NCBI RefSeq assembly: GCF_026343945.1
Contig: NZ_JAPKNJ010000001.1
Location: forward strand, 1,302,001-1,366,000
Length of the DNA: 64,000 nucleotides
DNA from: Kaistia algarum
Lineage (GTDB): Bacteria > Pseudomonadota > Alphaproteobacteria > Rhizobiales > Kaistiaceae
Direction of reading: 5' to 3'
The notes under the pieces are model-generated. The model did not search any database and had not been told where the DNA came from. It saw nothing but the letters and a program-made list of their open reading frames with translations. Each line of letters starts with the position of its first letter. The stretch's first letter is position 1. This document shows positions 42,020 to 55,188 of the stretch, piece after piece. Both the position numbers and the translations under genes were made by a program.

Positions 42020-42421
42020 ATGTCTGGCAAATTCGTGCTGGCGAAAGATACGCCGCAGGAGGCCAATGACTGGGGCAAGCTTCAGTGGATCAGTAACCCG
42101 CCGACCACCGGCGCCGGGCAGATCACCGTCATCAGCGTGACGCTCGCCCCGGGGAAGGGCCATGATTTCCACAAGCATCCGGATCAGGAGGAAGTGATCC
42201 ACGTGGTCGCCGGTTCGGTCGAGCAATGGGTCGACCGCGAGAAGAAGATCCTCGGGCCTGGCGATTCCGCCTTCATCCCGGCCGACATGGTGCACGCCTC
42301 GTTCAATGTCGGCAGCGGCGAAGCGCGCATCGTCGCGATCCTCGGTCCTTGCATCGGCACCATCGGCTACGAGGTCGTCGATGTGTCGGGCGAGGCGCCA
42401 TGGGCGGGGCTGCGAGGATAG
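42020..42421 (+). CDS. Single-domain cupin protein
   Basis: 133 residues. The two cupin motifs are clear: GHDFHKHPDQEEVIHVVAGSV with His/His/Glu ligands and GDSAFIPADMVHASFNVG with the last His. A small metal-binding beta-barrel, perhaps a sugar isomerase or lyase. AAGGGAGG nine bases before ATG 42020 sets the start, although ATG 41999 is in frame. It follows the Tm-1-like pair and precedes a TIM-barrel isomerase in the same operon. Confidence 0.8.
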   Translation: MSGKFVLAKDTPQEANDWGKLQWISNPPTTGAGQITVISVTLAPGKGHDFHKHPDQEEVIHVVAGSVEQWVDREKKILGPGDSAFIPADMVHASFNVGSGEARIVAILGPCIGTIGYEVVDVSGEAPWAGLRG

Positions 42422-42556
42422 ACCTCCTCCCGCCTTGATAGGGACGACACCGAAGAACCAACGCGGCAGTGGAACCCGTAAGGGAAGCGTGTCAGTTTCT
42501 CCACAATGCCGAATGCACGGGACCCAAGTTCCGGCACCATGATCTGGGAGGATCCG

Positions 42557-43600
42557 ATGGCCAACAACTATCCGAAGCTGCACAATGCCGCCTGGCCGGG
42601 CGTCGTCGGCAAGGGGGGCGACAGCGAGCCGATCATTCCGCTCGACACGCTCCTGCGCCTCACCGCCAATGCCGAAGTCGACGGCGTCAAGTTCGACGGC
42701 ATCGATCTCTTCATCACCGCGCCACATTTCGACATCGACAGCGACAAGGATGCGGTCAAGCGCATGACCGATCACATCGCCAGCTATGGCCTGAAGGTCG
42801 GGTCCTTCGTCGCGCCGATCTGGGGCGGGGCGGGTGGCGGCTCGGCCATGGGCACCGCCGACGATCGCAAGCGCTTCGTCGAACAGGTGCGGAAGGCCTG
42901 CGCCATCGGCCAGCAGATGCGGGAACTCGGAATTCGCCCCAGCGGCGGCATCCGGATCGATTCCTCCGTCGGCGTCGAAGCCTGGGACAAGGATCCTCTC
43001 GGCAACACCAAGCTGATCGCCCAGACCTTTTCCGAGGCCGCGGACGTCGCCGAGGACTATGACGAATTTCTCGTCGCCGAGGGTGAGATCTGCTGGGGCG
43101 GCATGCATTCCTGGCGCGAAATGGTGAAGCTGCTCGAAATGGTCGACCGCCCCGGCGTCGTGGGCTACCAGGCCGACATGGCGCATTCGATGCTCTACAC
43201 ACTCGGCTACAATGCCGAGGCCGACCGTATCCTGCCGAAGGACTATGACTGGTCCGACAAGGCGACGCTGGACGCCGCCTATCGCAAGGTTGCCGACGCG
43301 CTCCGCCCTTGGACGATGGATTTCCACGTCGCGCAGAACGACGGCACCGTCTTCGGCTCGGGCGACCATGAGAAGACCGGCCGCCACTGCCAGGTCGATG
43401 ACCCGAACGGCCGGCTCGATATCGTCAAGCATGCCGGCTACTGGCTGCGCGACCGCGAAGGCAATCTGACCAAGCGCATGCGCCACCTTTCCTGGGATGG
43501 CTGCATGTTCCCGAATGCGGTCATGGAGGCGCAGGAGACCTGGAACAAGGTCCTCGGCTCGATGATCAAGGTTCGCGAGGCGCATGGCTGGACCGAATAG
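42557..43600 (+). CDS. Xylose-isomerase-like TIM-barrel protein
   Basis: 347 residues. [64 protein letters not shown] and a late [14 protein letters not shown] provide the metal-site Glu, Asp and His positions expected of sugar isomerases/epimerases, but the protein is longer than the common ~280-residue form. GGGAGGA before ATG 42557. Part of the 39893-46495 operon; it could isomerise or decarboxylate the sugar-derived keto acid. Substrate unknown. Confidence 0.75.
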   Translation: MANNYPKLHNAAWPGVVGKGGDSEPIIPLDTLLRLTANAEVDGVKFDGIDLFITAPHFDIDSDKDAVKRMTDHIASYGLKVGSFVAPIWGGAGGGSAMGTADDRKRFVEQVRKACAIGQQMRELGIRPSGGIRIDSSVGVEAWDKDPLGNTKLIAQTFSEAADVAEDYDEFLVAEGEICWGGMHSWREMVKLLEMVDRPGVVGYQADMAHSMLYTLGYNAEADRILPKDYDWSDKATLDAAYRKVADALRPWTMDFHVAQNDGTVFGSGDHEKTGRHCQVDDPNGRLDIVKHAGYWLRDREGNLTKRMRHLSWDGCMFPNAVMEAQETWNKVLGSMIKVREAHGWTE

Positions 43601-43670
43601 TCTGCGTGAGGAGGGAGAGGCGGCCGCGGGCCGCCCTCCTTGCGGACAGCAAGAAACGACCGGAGGAAAC

Positions 43671-44816
43671 ATGACGAAGACGCTGAATGTGGGCATGGTC
43701 GGCTATGGCTTCATGGCACGCGCCCATTCCAATGCCTGGGGCAAGGTCGCGAACTTCTTCGATACCGGCTACCGGCCGGTATTGAAGGCGGTTGCGGCGC
43801 GCAACGGCGAGAAGGCCAAGGCCTTCGCCGAGCAATGGGGCTATGAGAGCGTCGAGACGGATTGGCGGCGCCTCATCGAGCGCGCCGATATCGACGTCAT
43901 CGACATCTGCACGCCGAACGACAGCCACGCCGAGATCGCGATCGCCGCCGCCAAGGCCGGCAAGATGGTGACCTGCGAGAAGCCGCTCGCCCGCACGGAG
44001 GCGGAAGCGCTGCCGATGGTCGAGGCGGTCGAGAAGGCCGGCGTCGCCAACATGGTCTGGTACAACTACCGCCGCATCCCGGCGGTGACGCTGATCAAGA
44101 CCATCGTCGAGCGCGGCATGCTCGGCCACATCTATCATTACCGCGCCAAGTTCCTGCAGGACTGGACGATCTCGCCGGACGTGCCGCAGGGCGGCGCCGG
44201 CACATGGCGGCTCGATGTGGATTCGGCCGGCTCGGGCGTCACGGGCGATCTGCTCGCGCACTGCCTCGATACCGCGATCTGGCTGAACGGCTCGATCACG
44301 AGCCTCACCGCCATGACCGAGACCTTCGTCAAGGAGCGCAAGGACGCGCTGACCGGGGCGACGAAGAAGGTCGGCATCGACGACGCGGCGGCGGTGATGA
44401 CGCGCTTTGCCAATGGCTCGCTCGGTACCTTCGAATCGACCCGCTACGCCCGCGGCCACAAGGCGGCCTATACGCTGGAGATCAATGGCGAGAACGGCTC
44501 GCTCGCCTGGGATCTCCACGATCTGAATCGCCTCGCCTGGTTCGACCACCGGACGCCCGGCGAATTCAGGGGCTGGACCTCGATCCTCGTCACCGATGGC
44601 GACCACCCCTATCTCGGCAAGTGGTGGGTGCCGGGCCTGATCATCGGCTACGAGCACTCCTTCGTGCACCAGGTCGCCGATTTCCTCGAAGGCCTCGCCT
44701 CCGGCAAGCCGGCCGCACCGACCTTCCGCGACGCACTGGAAACGGCCAAGGTCTGCGACGCGATCATCGCCTCGGGGCAGAGTGGCCAGTGGGTGGAGTT
44801 GGAGACCGCGACATGA
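43671..44816 (+). CDS. Gfo/Idh/MocA-family oxidoreductase
   Basis: 381 residues. [18 protein letters not shown] is the nucleotide-binding turn, [16 protein letters not shown] the EKP motif with the catalytic Lys, and [18 protein letters not shown] begins the C-terminal domain; a later [13 protein letters not shown] has the His/Asp expected in active-site helices. GGAGG precedes ATG 43671. The stop overlaps the start of the next isomerase gene (ATGA). Likely dehydrogenates a sugar or inositol-like intermediate of this operon. Confidence 0.82.
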   Translation: MTKTLNVGMVGYGFMARAHSNAWGKVANFFDTGYRPVLKAVAARNGEKAKAFAEQWGYESVETDWRRLIERADIDVIDICTPNDSHAEIAIAAAKAGKMVTCEKPLARTEAEALPMVEAVEKAGVANMVWYNYRRIPAVTLIKTIVERGMLGHIYHYRAKFLQDWTISPDVPQGGAGTWRLDVDSAGSGVTGDLLAHCLDTAIWLNGSITSLTAMTETFVKERKDALTGATKKVGIDDAAAVMTRFANGSLGTFESTRYARGHKAAYTLEINGENGSLAWDLHDLNRLAWFDHRTPGEFRGWTSILVTDGDHPYLGKWWVPGLIIGYEHSFVHQVADFLEGLASGKPAAPTFRDALETAKVCDAIIASGQSGQWVELETAT

Positions 44817-45661
44817 AGTTCGGCTTCAACCTGCTACTCTGGACGAGCCATGTCCGCGAGGAGCATTGGCCGATCCTCGATAAATTGAAGGCCGCCGGCT
44901 ATGACGGCGTCGAGGTACCGATGTTCGAGGGCGAGCCGTCGCATTATGCGCGGCTCGGCAACCGGCTGCGCGATGCCGGGCTCGGCGCGACGGGGATCGG
45001 CGTCATGCCCGGTGGCGGACGCAGCGCGGTCTCGGCCGACCCGGCCGAGCGGGCCGGCGCGCTGGGTCACATCAAATGGCTGGTGGACTGCACAGCGGCC
45101 CTCGGCGGCGACCTTGCCGCCGGGCCGTTCCATCAGCCGCTCGGCGAGTTCACCGGCGCCGGCCCCACGGCGGACGAGAAAGCTCGCTGCGCCGAGGTGC
45201 ACAAGCCCGCCGCCCATTATGCCGCGACGGCCGGGATCGCGCTCTCCGTCGAGCCGCTCAACCGGTTCGAGTGCTATTTCCTCAACACGGCGCTCGCGGC
45301 CAAGGCGCTGGTCGACGCCGTCGGCGAGCCGAATTACGGCTTTCTCTACGATACGTTCCATTTCAACATCGAAGAGAAGAACCAGGCCCGCGCGATCCAC
45401 GCGACGGCCGGCGCCTTCAACCATTTCCACATCTCGGAGAACGACCGCGGCGTTCCGGGCACGGGGCCCATCGATTTCGCCTCGGTGTTCAAGGCGCTGA
45501 AGGCGACAGGCTATGATGGATGGATGACGGTCGAATCCTTCGGCTCGGCCCTGCCCGACCTCGCCGCGGCGACGCGCGTCTGGCGGCCGCTGTTCGACAA
45601 GCCGGAGGATGTGTATCTGGGCGCGATCAAGTTGATGAAGGAAGGCTGGGCGGCGGCGTAA
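44813..45661 (+). CDS. Sugar phosphate isomerase/epimerase (tagatose/psicose 3-epimerase type)
   Basis: 282 residues. [12 protein letters not shown] at the start, [29 protein letters not shown] (Glu ligand), [13 protein letters not shown] (Asp/His ligands), [15 protein letters not shown] (His, Arg) and MTVESFG (Glu) are exactly the metal-site blocks of D-tagatose/D-psicose 3-epimerase-like proteins. Translationally coupled to the Gfo/Idh gene before it. The pair of oxidoreductase and epimerase suggests 3-keto-sugar chemistry. Specific sugar not readable. Confidence 0.83.
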   Translation: MKFGFNLLLWTSHVREEHWPILDKLKAAGYDGVEVPMFEGEPSHYARLGNRLRDAGLGATGIGVMPGGGRSAVSADPAERAGALGHIKWLVDCTAALGGDLAAGPFHQPLGEFTGAGPTADEKARCAEVHKPAAHYAATAGIALSVEPLNRFECYFLNTALAAKALVDAVGEPNYGFLYDTFHFNIEEKNQARAIHATAGAFNHFHISENDRGVPGTGPIDFASVFKALKATGYDGWMTVESFGSALPDLAAATRVWRPLFDKPEDVYLGAIKLMKEGWAAA

Positions 45662-45757
45662 GGCGACCGTTTCCGCGAGACAATCCTGTCCGCCTGTGCT
45701 TGGCTCTCAACAAAGCAACGCCGGCGCATGAGACCGGCACGATCGGGAGGATGATCC

Positions 45758-46495
45758 ATGGGTGTCGTGCTGGTCACGGGAGCCTCGCGGAGTCTCGGCG
45801 CGGCGATGGCGAAAGCGCTCGGCGCGGCGGGGTGGAGCGTCGCGGTCAATTATGCCCATGACGATGCCGGCGCGGGCGCCGTGGTCGATGCCATCACTTC
45901 GGCCGGCGGCAAGGCGGCAGCGTTTAAGTTCGATGTGACCGACAAGGCGAGCGTGCGGCACGGCGTGCACGAGATTGAGGCGAAGCTCGGGCCGCTCGAC
46001 GTCATCGTCAATAACGCCACCGGTCCGCAGCCCTTCATCCCGATCGAGGAGCAGAGCTGGGACGACCATCTCGATCAGCTCCGCTTCTTCGTGAAGGCTC
46101 CGCTTCTGGTGACCCAGGAGGTGCTGCCGGCCTGGAAGGAACGCCGTTCCGGCAAGATCATCAATATCGGCTCGGAAGTGGTCGACATGGGCAATCCGGA
46201 ATTCGCCCATTACGTGGGAGCCAAGGCCGCGATGGTCGGGCTGACGCGCTCCTTCGCGTCTGAACTCGGCCCCTTCGGCATCACGGTCAATCTGGTGGCG
46301 CCGGGCTTCATCCCCGTCGCGCGCCATGACGATGTCAGCGAGGACGACCGCGAGGCCTATCGCCGCCTCGTGCCGCTCGGCTATCAGGGCAAGCCCGAGG
46401 ATCTGGCCGGCACGATCGTCTTCCTCGCCTCTCCGGCCGCTGATTTCATCACCGGCCAGACCATCGCCGTGAATGGCGGCCGCACCCTCGCCTGA
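45758..46495 (+). CDS. Short-chain dehydrogenase/reductase
   Basis: 245 residues. VVLVTGASRSLGAAMA is the cofactor motif, DVIVNNATGPQPF the NNA(G) motif (with Thr for Gly), INIGSEVVDM gives the Ser and YVGAKAAMVG the catalytic Tyr/Lys. GGTIVFLASPAADFITGQTIAVNGG-like ending (in blocks TIVFLASPAADF and TIAVNGGRTLA) is typical of 3-oxoacyl reductase-type SDRs. Last gene of the operon; a hairpin covers its end. Confidence 0.8.
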   Translation: MGVVLVTGASRSLGAAMAKALGAAGWSVAVNYAHDDAGAGAVVDAITSAGGKAAAFKFDVTDKASVRHGVHEIEAKLGPLDVIVNNATGPQPFIPIEEQSWDDHLDQLRFFVKAPLLVTQEVLPAWKERRSGKIINIGSEVVDMGNPEFAHYVGAKAAMVGLTRSFASELGPFGITVNLVAPGFIPVARHDDVSEDDREAYRRLVPLGYQGKPEDLAGTIVFLASPAADFITGQTIAVNGGRTLA

Positions 46496-46546
46496 AGCGG
46501 GCGAGGGTCCACGACCAAGCTTTGTCGCGGGAGCCCTGGGCTCCCG
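46484..46546. terminator. Two hairpins between convergent SDR and glgX genes
   Basis: ACCCTCGCC (46484-46492) pairs with GGCGAGGGT (46500-46508) across the SDR stop, and CGGGAGCCC pairs with GGGCTCCCG within 46528-46546. Together they can end transcription of both convergent operons. Confidence 0.6.
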
Positions 46547-46552
46547 TCCGCC

Positions 46553-48616
46553 TCATTTTCCGGCCTGCTCCCAGACGACCATCGAACGCGCCGGAACTTG
46601 CCAGACGCTCTTTTCCGGAATGGTCTCGCCTTCGGCGCGACCCGCCGTGTCGAGGACGCCGCGCCATTCGCCGCCCTGCTCGGGGACGGTGAAATCGACA
46701 TCGACATGCGACGCGTTGAGCATGACCAGCATGGTCGGCTCGCCCCGTTTCGCCGGCGCCAGGCGAACGGTCAGGCATTTGACGTGGGGATTGCTCCATT
46801 CCTCGTCGCTCATGCGCTGGCCGGAAGCGCTGAACCAGTTCACGTCACGCTGGCCTAGCTCTGTGCGTGCGCCGGTCAGGAATTCCGGCCGCGAGAAGGC
46901 GCTTCGGCTGGCACGCAGGGCAATGACCTTGGCGACGAACACGGTCAGGTCGGGATCCTCGTCGCTCCAGTCTACCCAGCCGATCTCATTATCCTGCGCA
47001 TAGGCATTGTTGTTGCCGCCCTGCGAATTTCCGATCTCGTCGCCGGCCAGCAGCATCGGGACGCCCTGCGACAGGATCAGGGTCGCGAGCAGGTTGCGCT
47101 TCTGTTGCCGGCGCAGAGACAGGATGCCTTCGTCTTCAGTCGGCCCTTCGGCGCCGCAGTTCCAGCTCTTGTTGTCGCTGTGGCCGTCCTGGTTGTCCTC
47201 GCCATTCGCCTCATTGTGCTTGTCGTTGTAGGAGACGAGATCGTTGAGTGTGAAGCCGTCATGGGCGGTGACGAAATTGACGCTCGACCAGGGCCGGCGC
47301 CGACCTTCATTGAAGAGGTCGCTGGAGGCGGCGAAGCGCGAGGCGAAGGCCGGCAGCAAGCCCTCGCCGCCGAGCCAGAATTCGCGCACCACATCGCGGT
47401 AATCACCGTTCCACTCGGAGAAGCCCGGCGGGAAATTGCCGAGCTGATAGCCGCCAGGTCCGACATCCCAGGGCTCGGCGATGAGCTTCAGCCGGCTCAG
47501 CACAGGATCCTGCAGCATCGTGTTGAAGAAGGCGTGGCGCGGATTGAACCCACCCGGTTCCCGGCCCAGCGTCAGCGCCAGATCGAACCGGAAGCCGTCG
47601 ACGCCATAGACATTGGCCCAGAGTCGCAGGCTGTCCATCACCATCTGCAGCACGCGCGGATGATTGGTATCCAGCGCGTTGCCGGTTCCGGTCAAATTGT
47701 CGTAGTAGCGCGGATCGTCCGGCATGAGACGATAGTAGGAGAGGTTGTCGATGCCCTTGAAGGACAGCGTCGGGCCGAGATGATTGCCTTCCGCAGTGTG
47801 GTTGTAGACGACATCGAGAATGACCTCGATCCCTGCATCATGCAGCGCGTCGACCGCCGCCGCGATCTCCGGCAGGCCGCCGCCATCGATGTAGCGGTTC
47901 TCCGGCGCGAAGAAGCCGATCGTGTTGTAGCCCCAGAAATTCGCGAGGCCGCGCTCGCCCAGGTGTCGATCCTGCACGAAGGCATGAATCGGCATGAACT
48001 CGACCGTGGTGATGCCGAGCTTGTGCAGATGGTCGATCGCGGCCGGGTGCGCGAAGGCAGCGAAGGTGCCCCGGATCTCATCCGGCAAGCCCTTCATGCG
48101 CATAGTCCAGCCACGCACATGGCTTTCATAGATCACGGTCTTCGGCCAGGGGACTACGGGCCGGGCGGTCTGGGTATAGGGCTCCGGCGAGACGATGCGG
48201 GCCTTGGGCAGGAAGGCAGCGCTATCGCGCTCGTCGCGCACGAGATCGGCCTCGCCCTCGGCACCAATCTGATAGCCATACAGCGCATCGTCCCACTGCA
48301 ACTCGCCGACGAGCTCGCGCGCATAGGGGTCGATCAGCAACTTCGCGTCATTGAAGCGATGGCCGTGGGCCGGGTCCCACGGACCCCGGACGCGGTAGCC
48401 ATAGAGATCGCCGGCCTTCACGCCCGCAACATGGCCATGCCAGACGCCATTGGTGCATTCCTCGAGCTCGATACGCTCTTCCTCCTTGGAGCCGTCGGCT
48501 GAAAAGAGGCAAAGGGTTACGCCTTCCGCATGGTCCGAGAAGATCGCAAAATTGCTGCCTTTCGCGTCCGGTGTTGCACCGAGCGGAAACGGGGATCCTT
48601 CACGCAAGCGGGTCAT
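46553..48616 (-). CDS. glgX: Glycogen debranching enzyme GlgX, copy 1
   Basis: 687 residues, slightly longer than the ~657-residue E. coli enzyme. N-terminal CBM48 (GSPFPLGATPDAKGSNFAIF), then the GH13 barrel with HVRGWTMRMKGLP, VVYNHTAEG, nucleophile Asp in DGFRFDLALTLG, acid Glu in LIAEPWDVGPGGY and third Asp in VTAHDGFTLNDLV. It removes short branches left by phosphorylase. Start overlaps the stop of glgA copy 1 (ATGA), so the pair is co-translated. A second copy (57922) lies in the plus-strand glycogen operon. Confidence 0.92.
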   Translation of the reverse strand: MTRLREGSPFPLGATPDAKGSNFAIFSDHAEGVTLCLFSADGSKEEERIELEECTNGVWHGHVAGVKAGDLYGYRVRGPWDPAHGHRFNDAKLLIDPYARELVGELQWDDALYGYQIGAEGEADLVRDERDSAAFLPKARIVSPEPYTQTARPVVPWPKTVIYESHVRGWTMRMKGLPDEIRGTFAAFAHPAAIDHLHKLGITTVEFMPIHAFVQDRHLGERGLANFWGYNTIGFFAPENRYIDGGGLPEIAAAVDALHDAGIEVILDVVYNHTAEGNHLGPTLSFKGIDNLSYYRLMPDDPRYYDNLTGTGNALDTNHPRVLQMVMDSLRLWANVYGVDGFRFDLALTLGREPGGFNPRHAFFNTMLQDPVLSRLKLIAEPWDVGPGGYQLGNFPPGFSEWNGDYRDVVREFWLGGEGLLPAFASRFAASSDLFNEGRRRPWSSVNFVTAHDGFTLNDLVSYNDKHNEANGEDNQDGHSDNKSWNCGAEGPTEDEGILSLRRQQKRNLLATLILSQGVPMLLAGDEIGNSQGGNNNAYAQDNEIGWVDWSDEDPDLTVFVAKVIALRASRSAFSRPEFLTGARTELGQRDVNWFSASGQRMSDEEWSNPHVKCLTVRLAPAKRGEPTMLVMLNASHVDVDFTVPEQGGEWRGVLDTAGRAEGETIPEKSVWQVPARSMVVWEQAGK

Positions 48617-50121
48617 CGTGCAGCCGTTCTCCGTTCACTCTCGCCGGCGAGAGCCAGCCTTGGGGGTATGGATGGTTCGGTTCGGCTCGGCGGCTTCGGA
48701 ACGTCGACGCCCGCCACTTCCGAATAGAGGCGGATATAATCGCGGGCCGGCCCCTCCCAATCGAAGCGGCGGCGCATGGCCGTGGAACGCATCGACGTCA
48801 GCTCATCCGGGGCGGCATAGACCTCGAAGGCGCGTCGGCATGAATCCAGGAAGGCTTGCCGCGAAAATTCGTGAAACAGAAAGCCCGTCTCGCCATCGTC
48901 GATCGTGTCGGCGAGGCCGCCGGTGGAATGGGCGATCGGCAGAGCCCCATAGCGCTGCGCCTGCATCTGCGTCAGACCGCAGGGCTCGAATCGAGATGGC
49001 ATCAGGAAGAAGTCGCTGGCCGCAACGACGCGATGCGCCATCGTATCGCTGAAGCCGGCAACGAGACCGATCGCGCCTCGATAGCGTCGGGAGAGATCCA
49101 GCAGCATGCGCTCAACATTCGGATCGCCGGTGCCGAGGATGGCGATCTGGCCGCCGCGCTCGACGAGTTCGCCGGCAATGTCGGCGACAAGGTCCAGGCC
49201 CTTCTGGTGGACGAGGCGCGAGACGATCCCGAACAGCGGCCCCTCCGACGGGGCCAGACAGAGCGAGAGGCCAACAAACGCCTTGTTTTCGGCCTTGCCG
49301 GACGGATCGTCTGCATCGAAGTTCTTCGGCAGATGCGGATCGGTCGCGGGGTCCCAATCGTCATCGAGCCCGTTGACGATCCCCGTCAGCCGTCCTTCCG
49401 ACGCGAGACCGCTCATCAAGCCCTGGAGTCCGGAGCCCAGCACTTCGCCGGTTATCTCGTCGGCATAGGTCGCGCTCACGGTTGTCACATGATGGGCGTA
49501 GGTTAGGCCCGCCTTCATGAACGAGATGTAGTTGTGAAACTCCACCCCGTCGGTACGGAACGCGTCGTGCGGAATAGCCAGAGCATCGAGCCGGTCGGCG
49601 GGAAAAATGCCCTGATGGGCCAGATTGTGGATCGTGAGGATCGACGGCACCTTCGATCCGGACCAGGCAAGATAGGCTGGCGCGAGCGCCGCCGCCCAGT
49701 CATGGACGTGGACGATGTCTGGCTTCCAGCCAATCCCGTCGACCCCCTTGGCGATTTCGGCCGCGGCCAGTCCGAGGCGCGCAAAGCGCAAATCATTGTC
49801 GCCCCAATCATAGCCCTCCGGCGTCGAATAAGGCGTTCCGGAGCGCTGGTAGAGCGAAGGCGCGAGGATCAGATAGACAGGAATTCCATCCGCCGTCCGC
49901 GTCTCGCCAATGAGGCAAGGCTCTATAGCCGACTGGCCCGGCAACGAGCCGACGACCGAAAGGACGCGCAGCTTGTCGAGCACGTTCTGGTAAGCCGGCA
50001 TCAGAATTCGAACGTCGACGCCCTGGCGGCGCAGCGCCCGCGGCAGCGCCGCCGAGACGTCCGCAAGACCGCCGGCCTTGGCGAAATCGGCAAACTCGCT
50101 CGTCACGAACAATATCTTCAT
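48613..50121 (-). CDS. glgA: Glycogen synthase GlgA, copy 1
   Basis: 502 residues, GT5 family. ADP-glucose-binding motif near the N-terminus is KAGGLADVSAALPRAL (KAGG in place of the usual KTGG), and the C-terminal catalytic block is [19 protein letters not shown] with the GT5 EPCG motif and STGGLADTI. It elongates alpha-1,4 chains. ATG 50121 follows a purine-rich AAGGGGG; the frame to 50217 is not supported. It forms a two-gene unit with glgX copy 1, divergent from glgP. The plus strand holds a second glgA (56451). Confidence 0.9.
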   Translation of the reverse strand: MKILFVTSEFADFAKAGGLADVSAALPRALRRQGVDVRILMPAYQNVLDKLRVLSVVGSLPGQSAIEPCLIGETRTADGIPVYLILAPSLYQRSGTPYSTPEGYDWGDNDLRFARLGLAAAEIAKGVDGIGWKPDIVHVHDWAAALAPAYLAWSGSKVPSILTIHNLAHQGIFPADRLDALAIPHDAFRTDGVEFHNYISFMKAGLTYAHHVTTVSATYADEITGEVLGSGLQGLMSGLASEGRLTGIVNGLDDDWDPATDPHLPKNFDADDPSGKAENKAFVGLSLCLAPSEGPLFGIVSRLVHQKGLDLVADIAGELVERGGQIAILGTGDPNVERMLLDLSRRYRGAIGLVAGFSDTMAHRVVAASDFFLMPSRFEPCGLTQMQAQRYGALPIAHSTGGLADTIDDGETGFLFHEFSRQAFLDSCRRAFEVYAAPDELTSMRSTAMRRRFDWEGPARDYIRLYSEVAGVDVPKPPSRTEPSIPPRLALAGESERRTAAR

Positions 50122-50403
50122 CGACTTCAGCCCCCTTGCGCTGGTTCGAGACCGGGCAACCATCAACGTGGCGGATTGGAACGCGACAAAGGAGCGCTGC
50201 GGGCTTCGGCAGCGCAAATCGCGGATGATCGATCAATGCACGAAGGTCGGTATGGTTGCGGTCGGCGACCGCAAACAAAAGCGGCCAATCCGTTGCCTCT
50301 CCTGCAACGGCACCCTTGTTGCATGGCGCAAAACGATGGCGGATTGCGACGATATGTCGGCCGGCTCGACCGGGACTAGGGTCCTGAGGGATGGGGTACT
50401 AAC
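50122..50403. promoter_or_regulatory. Divergent glgA / glgP promoter region
   Basis: 282 bases between divergent glycogen units. It contains a hairpin GCGCTGC...GCAGCGC around 50194-50215 and several A-tracts but no motif I can assign. No gene seen. Confidence 0.3.
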
Positions 50404-52911
<2,508 letters not shown>

Positions 52912-52932
52912 GGGTCGCGCCTGGGAGGCGCA

Positions 52933-55131
52933 ATGACAGACTGGCGGGCGGCTGAGGAAGATGTTCGCGATCTGGTCGCGGCACGACACGGGGACCCGTT
53001 CTCGTTTCTGGGGCAGCACGAAGTCGACGGACGAATCGTCGTTCGCGCCTTCGTGCCGAATGCCGCGACGGTTTCCGTCGAGGCCGAGGACGGAGCGGTA
53101 CTGGCCGCGCTGGAACGCCGGCCGGGAACGGATCTCTTCGAAGCGCCGATTCCGGGTCGGAAGACGCGATTCGCCTATCGCCTCCACGCCGCCAATGGCG
53201 AAGGCGAGTGGCGTTTTGCTGACCCCTATTCCTTCGGATCGGTCCTGGGACCTCTCGACGATTATCTCCTCGTCGAGGGAACCCACAAACAGCTCTACGA
53301 AAAGCTGGGTGCCCATCTCCTGTCCCATGGCGGGGTGGACGGCGTTCATTTCGCCGTCTGGGCGCCGGACGCGCAGCGCGTCTCCGTCGTCGGCGATTTC
53401 AACGACTGGGATGGTCGGCGGCACCAGATGCGCAAGCGCGTCGACAGCGGCCTTTGGGAGATCTTCGCGCCGGGCCTTGGCGAAGGCGTCATGTACAAAT
53501 ATGAGATCGTCGCGCCCGACGGCGTCGTGCTGCCGCTGAAGGCCGACCCGTTCGGCTTCGGCAGCGAGTTGCGCCCGTCGACGGCTTCGGTCGTGACGCG
53601 GACCGACCATTTCGAGTGGGATGACGCGGCCTATATCGCCCAGCGTGGCCAGGGCGACCCGCGCCGCAAGCCGATGTCCGTCTACGAGGTCCATCTCGCC
53701 TCATGGCGCAAGGACGAGGGATGGCGGTTCCTGACATATGACGAACTCGCCGACCAGCTCATCCCCTATGCGGTCGACATGGGCTTTACCCATCTCGAGC
53801 TGATGCCGATCTCGGAACATCCGCTCGATGCCTCCTGGGGTTACCAGCCGATCGGGCTGTTCTCTCCGACGCGGCGTCACGGCGATCCCGCCGGCTTTGC
53901 CCGATTCGTCGAGCGGGCCCATCAGGCGGGTCTCGGCGTCCTTCTCGACTGGGTGCCGGCGCATTTTCCGACCGATCCGCACGGCCTTGCCCATTTCGAC
54001 GGCCAGCCGCTTTACGAATATGCCGATCCGCGCCGCGGCTTCCATCCGGACTGGAACACGGCGATCTATGATTTCGGCCGCAAGGAAGTGTCGAACTTCC
54101 TGTCGGCGAGCGCGCTCTACTGGCTCGACCGCTTCCATGTCGACGGGCTGCGCGTCGATGCCGTCGCCTCGATGCTCTATCTCGACTATTCCCGCAAACC
54201 CGGCGAATGGCTGCCAAATCCGGACGGCTCCAACCAGAACCATGACGCCGTCGCCTTTCTGCAAAGCGTCAACCAGCTTGCCTATGGCGAACACGCCGGC
54301 AGCGTGACGATCGCGGAGGAATCGACGTCCTGGCCCGGCGTATCCCAGCCCGTCTATGCCGATGGCCTCGGCTTCGGCTTCAAGTGGAACATGGGCTGGA
54401 TGAATGACACGCTCGACTACATGTCGCTCGATCCCGTCTATCGCCGCTACCACCACAACAAGCTGACCTTCGGCCTGCTCTACGCCTTCTCCGAGAATTT
54501 CGTCCTGCCGATCAGCCACGACGAGGTCGTGCATGGCAAGGGAACGGTTCTTGGACGCATGCCGGGCGACGATTGGCAGCAATTTGCCAATGTTCGGGCC
54601 TATTACGGCTTCATGTGGGGACATCCCGGCAAGAAGCTGCTGTTCATGGGTCAGGAATTCGCGCAGCGCCGGGAATGGAATTTCGATGCCCCGCTCGATT
54701 GGTTCCTGCTCGATGCGCCATCCCATTCGGGCGTGCGCGATCTGGTGCGCGATCTGAACCGGGCCTATCGCGAGCGACCCGCGCTCCATGCGCGCGACTG
54801 CGAGAGCGAGGGCTTCCGCTGGGTGGTCGCTGATGACGGCGACCAGTCCGTGGTCGCCTTCCTGCGCTTCGGCGCGGCCGGCGATCCGCCCGTCTGCGTC
54901 GTCTGCAATTTCACCCCGGTGCCACGTTTCGGCTATCGGGTCGGCCTGCCGTTCGCCGGGCGTTGGCGCGAGGTGCTCAACACCGATTCGGCGACCTATG
55001 GCGGATCGGGAATGGGCAATCTCGGCGCAGTGCATGCCGGGGCGCTGCCCTCGCATGGCCAGCCGGCATCGGCCGACATCATCATACCGCCGCTTGCGAC
55101 CGTCTTCTTCGAATTTGACGTAGAGGGCTGA
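52933..55131 (+). CDS. glgB: 1,4-alpha-glucan branching enzyme
   Basis: 732 residues, GH13 subfamily 9. Two CBM48-like N-terminal parts (to about 225) precede the barrel. Catalytic residues: nucleophile Asp409 ([11 protein letters not shown]), Glu462 (TIAEEST), Asp530 ([12 protein letters not shown]). The segment [18 protein letters not shown] is typical of GlgB. Transfers 1,4-chains to make 1,6-branches. RBS GGGAGG before ATG 52933; 21 bases after glgP. Confidence 0.95.
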   Translation: MTDWRAAEEDVRDLVAARHGDPFSFLGQHEVDGRIVVRAFVPNAATVSVEAEDGAVLAALERRPGTDLFEAPIPGRKTRFAYRLHAANGEGEWRFADPYSFGSVLGPLDDYLLVEGTHKQLYEKLGAHLLSHGGVDGVHFAVWAPDAQRVSVVGDFNDWDGRRHQMRKRVDSGLWEIFAPGLGEGVMYKYEIVAPDGVVLPLKADPFGFGSELRPSTASVVTRTDHFEWDDAAYIAQRGQGDPRRKPMSVYEVHLASWRKDEGWRFLTYDELADQLIPYAVDMGFTHLELMPISEHPLDASWGYQPIGLFSPTRRHGDPAGFARFVERAHQAGLGVLLDWVPAHFPTDPHGLAHFDGQPLYEYADPRRGFHPDWNTAIYDFGRKEVSNFLSASALYWLDRFHVDGLRVDAVASMLYLDYSRKPGEWLPNPDGSNQNHDAVAFLQSVNQLAYGEHAGSVTIAEESTSWPGVSQPVYADGLGFGFKWNMGWMNDTLDYMSLDPVYRRYHHNKLTFGLLYAFSENFVLPISHDEVVHGKGTVLGRMPGDDWQQFANVRAYYGFMWGHPGKKLLFMGQEFAQRREWNFDAPLDWFLLDAPSHSGVRDLVRDLNRAYRERPALHARDCESEGFRWVVADDGDQSVVAFLRFGAAGDPPVCVVCNFTPVPRFGYRVGLPFAGRWREVLNTDSATYGGSGMGNLGAVHAGALPSHGQPASADIIIPPLATVFFEFDVEG

Positions 55132-55188
55132 ATTCGCGGCGACCTTGAGCTAGCTTGAAAAAAGAGAAAAATCGGGAGGGGACGAGAG

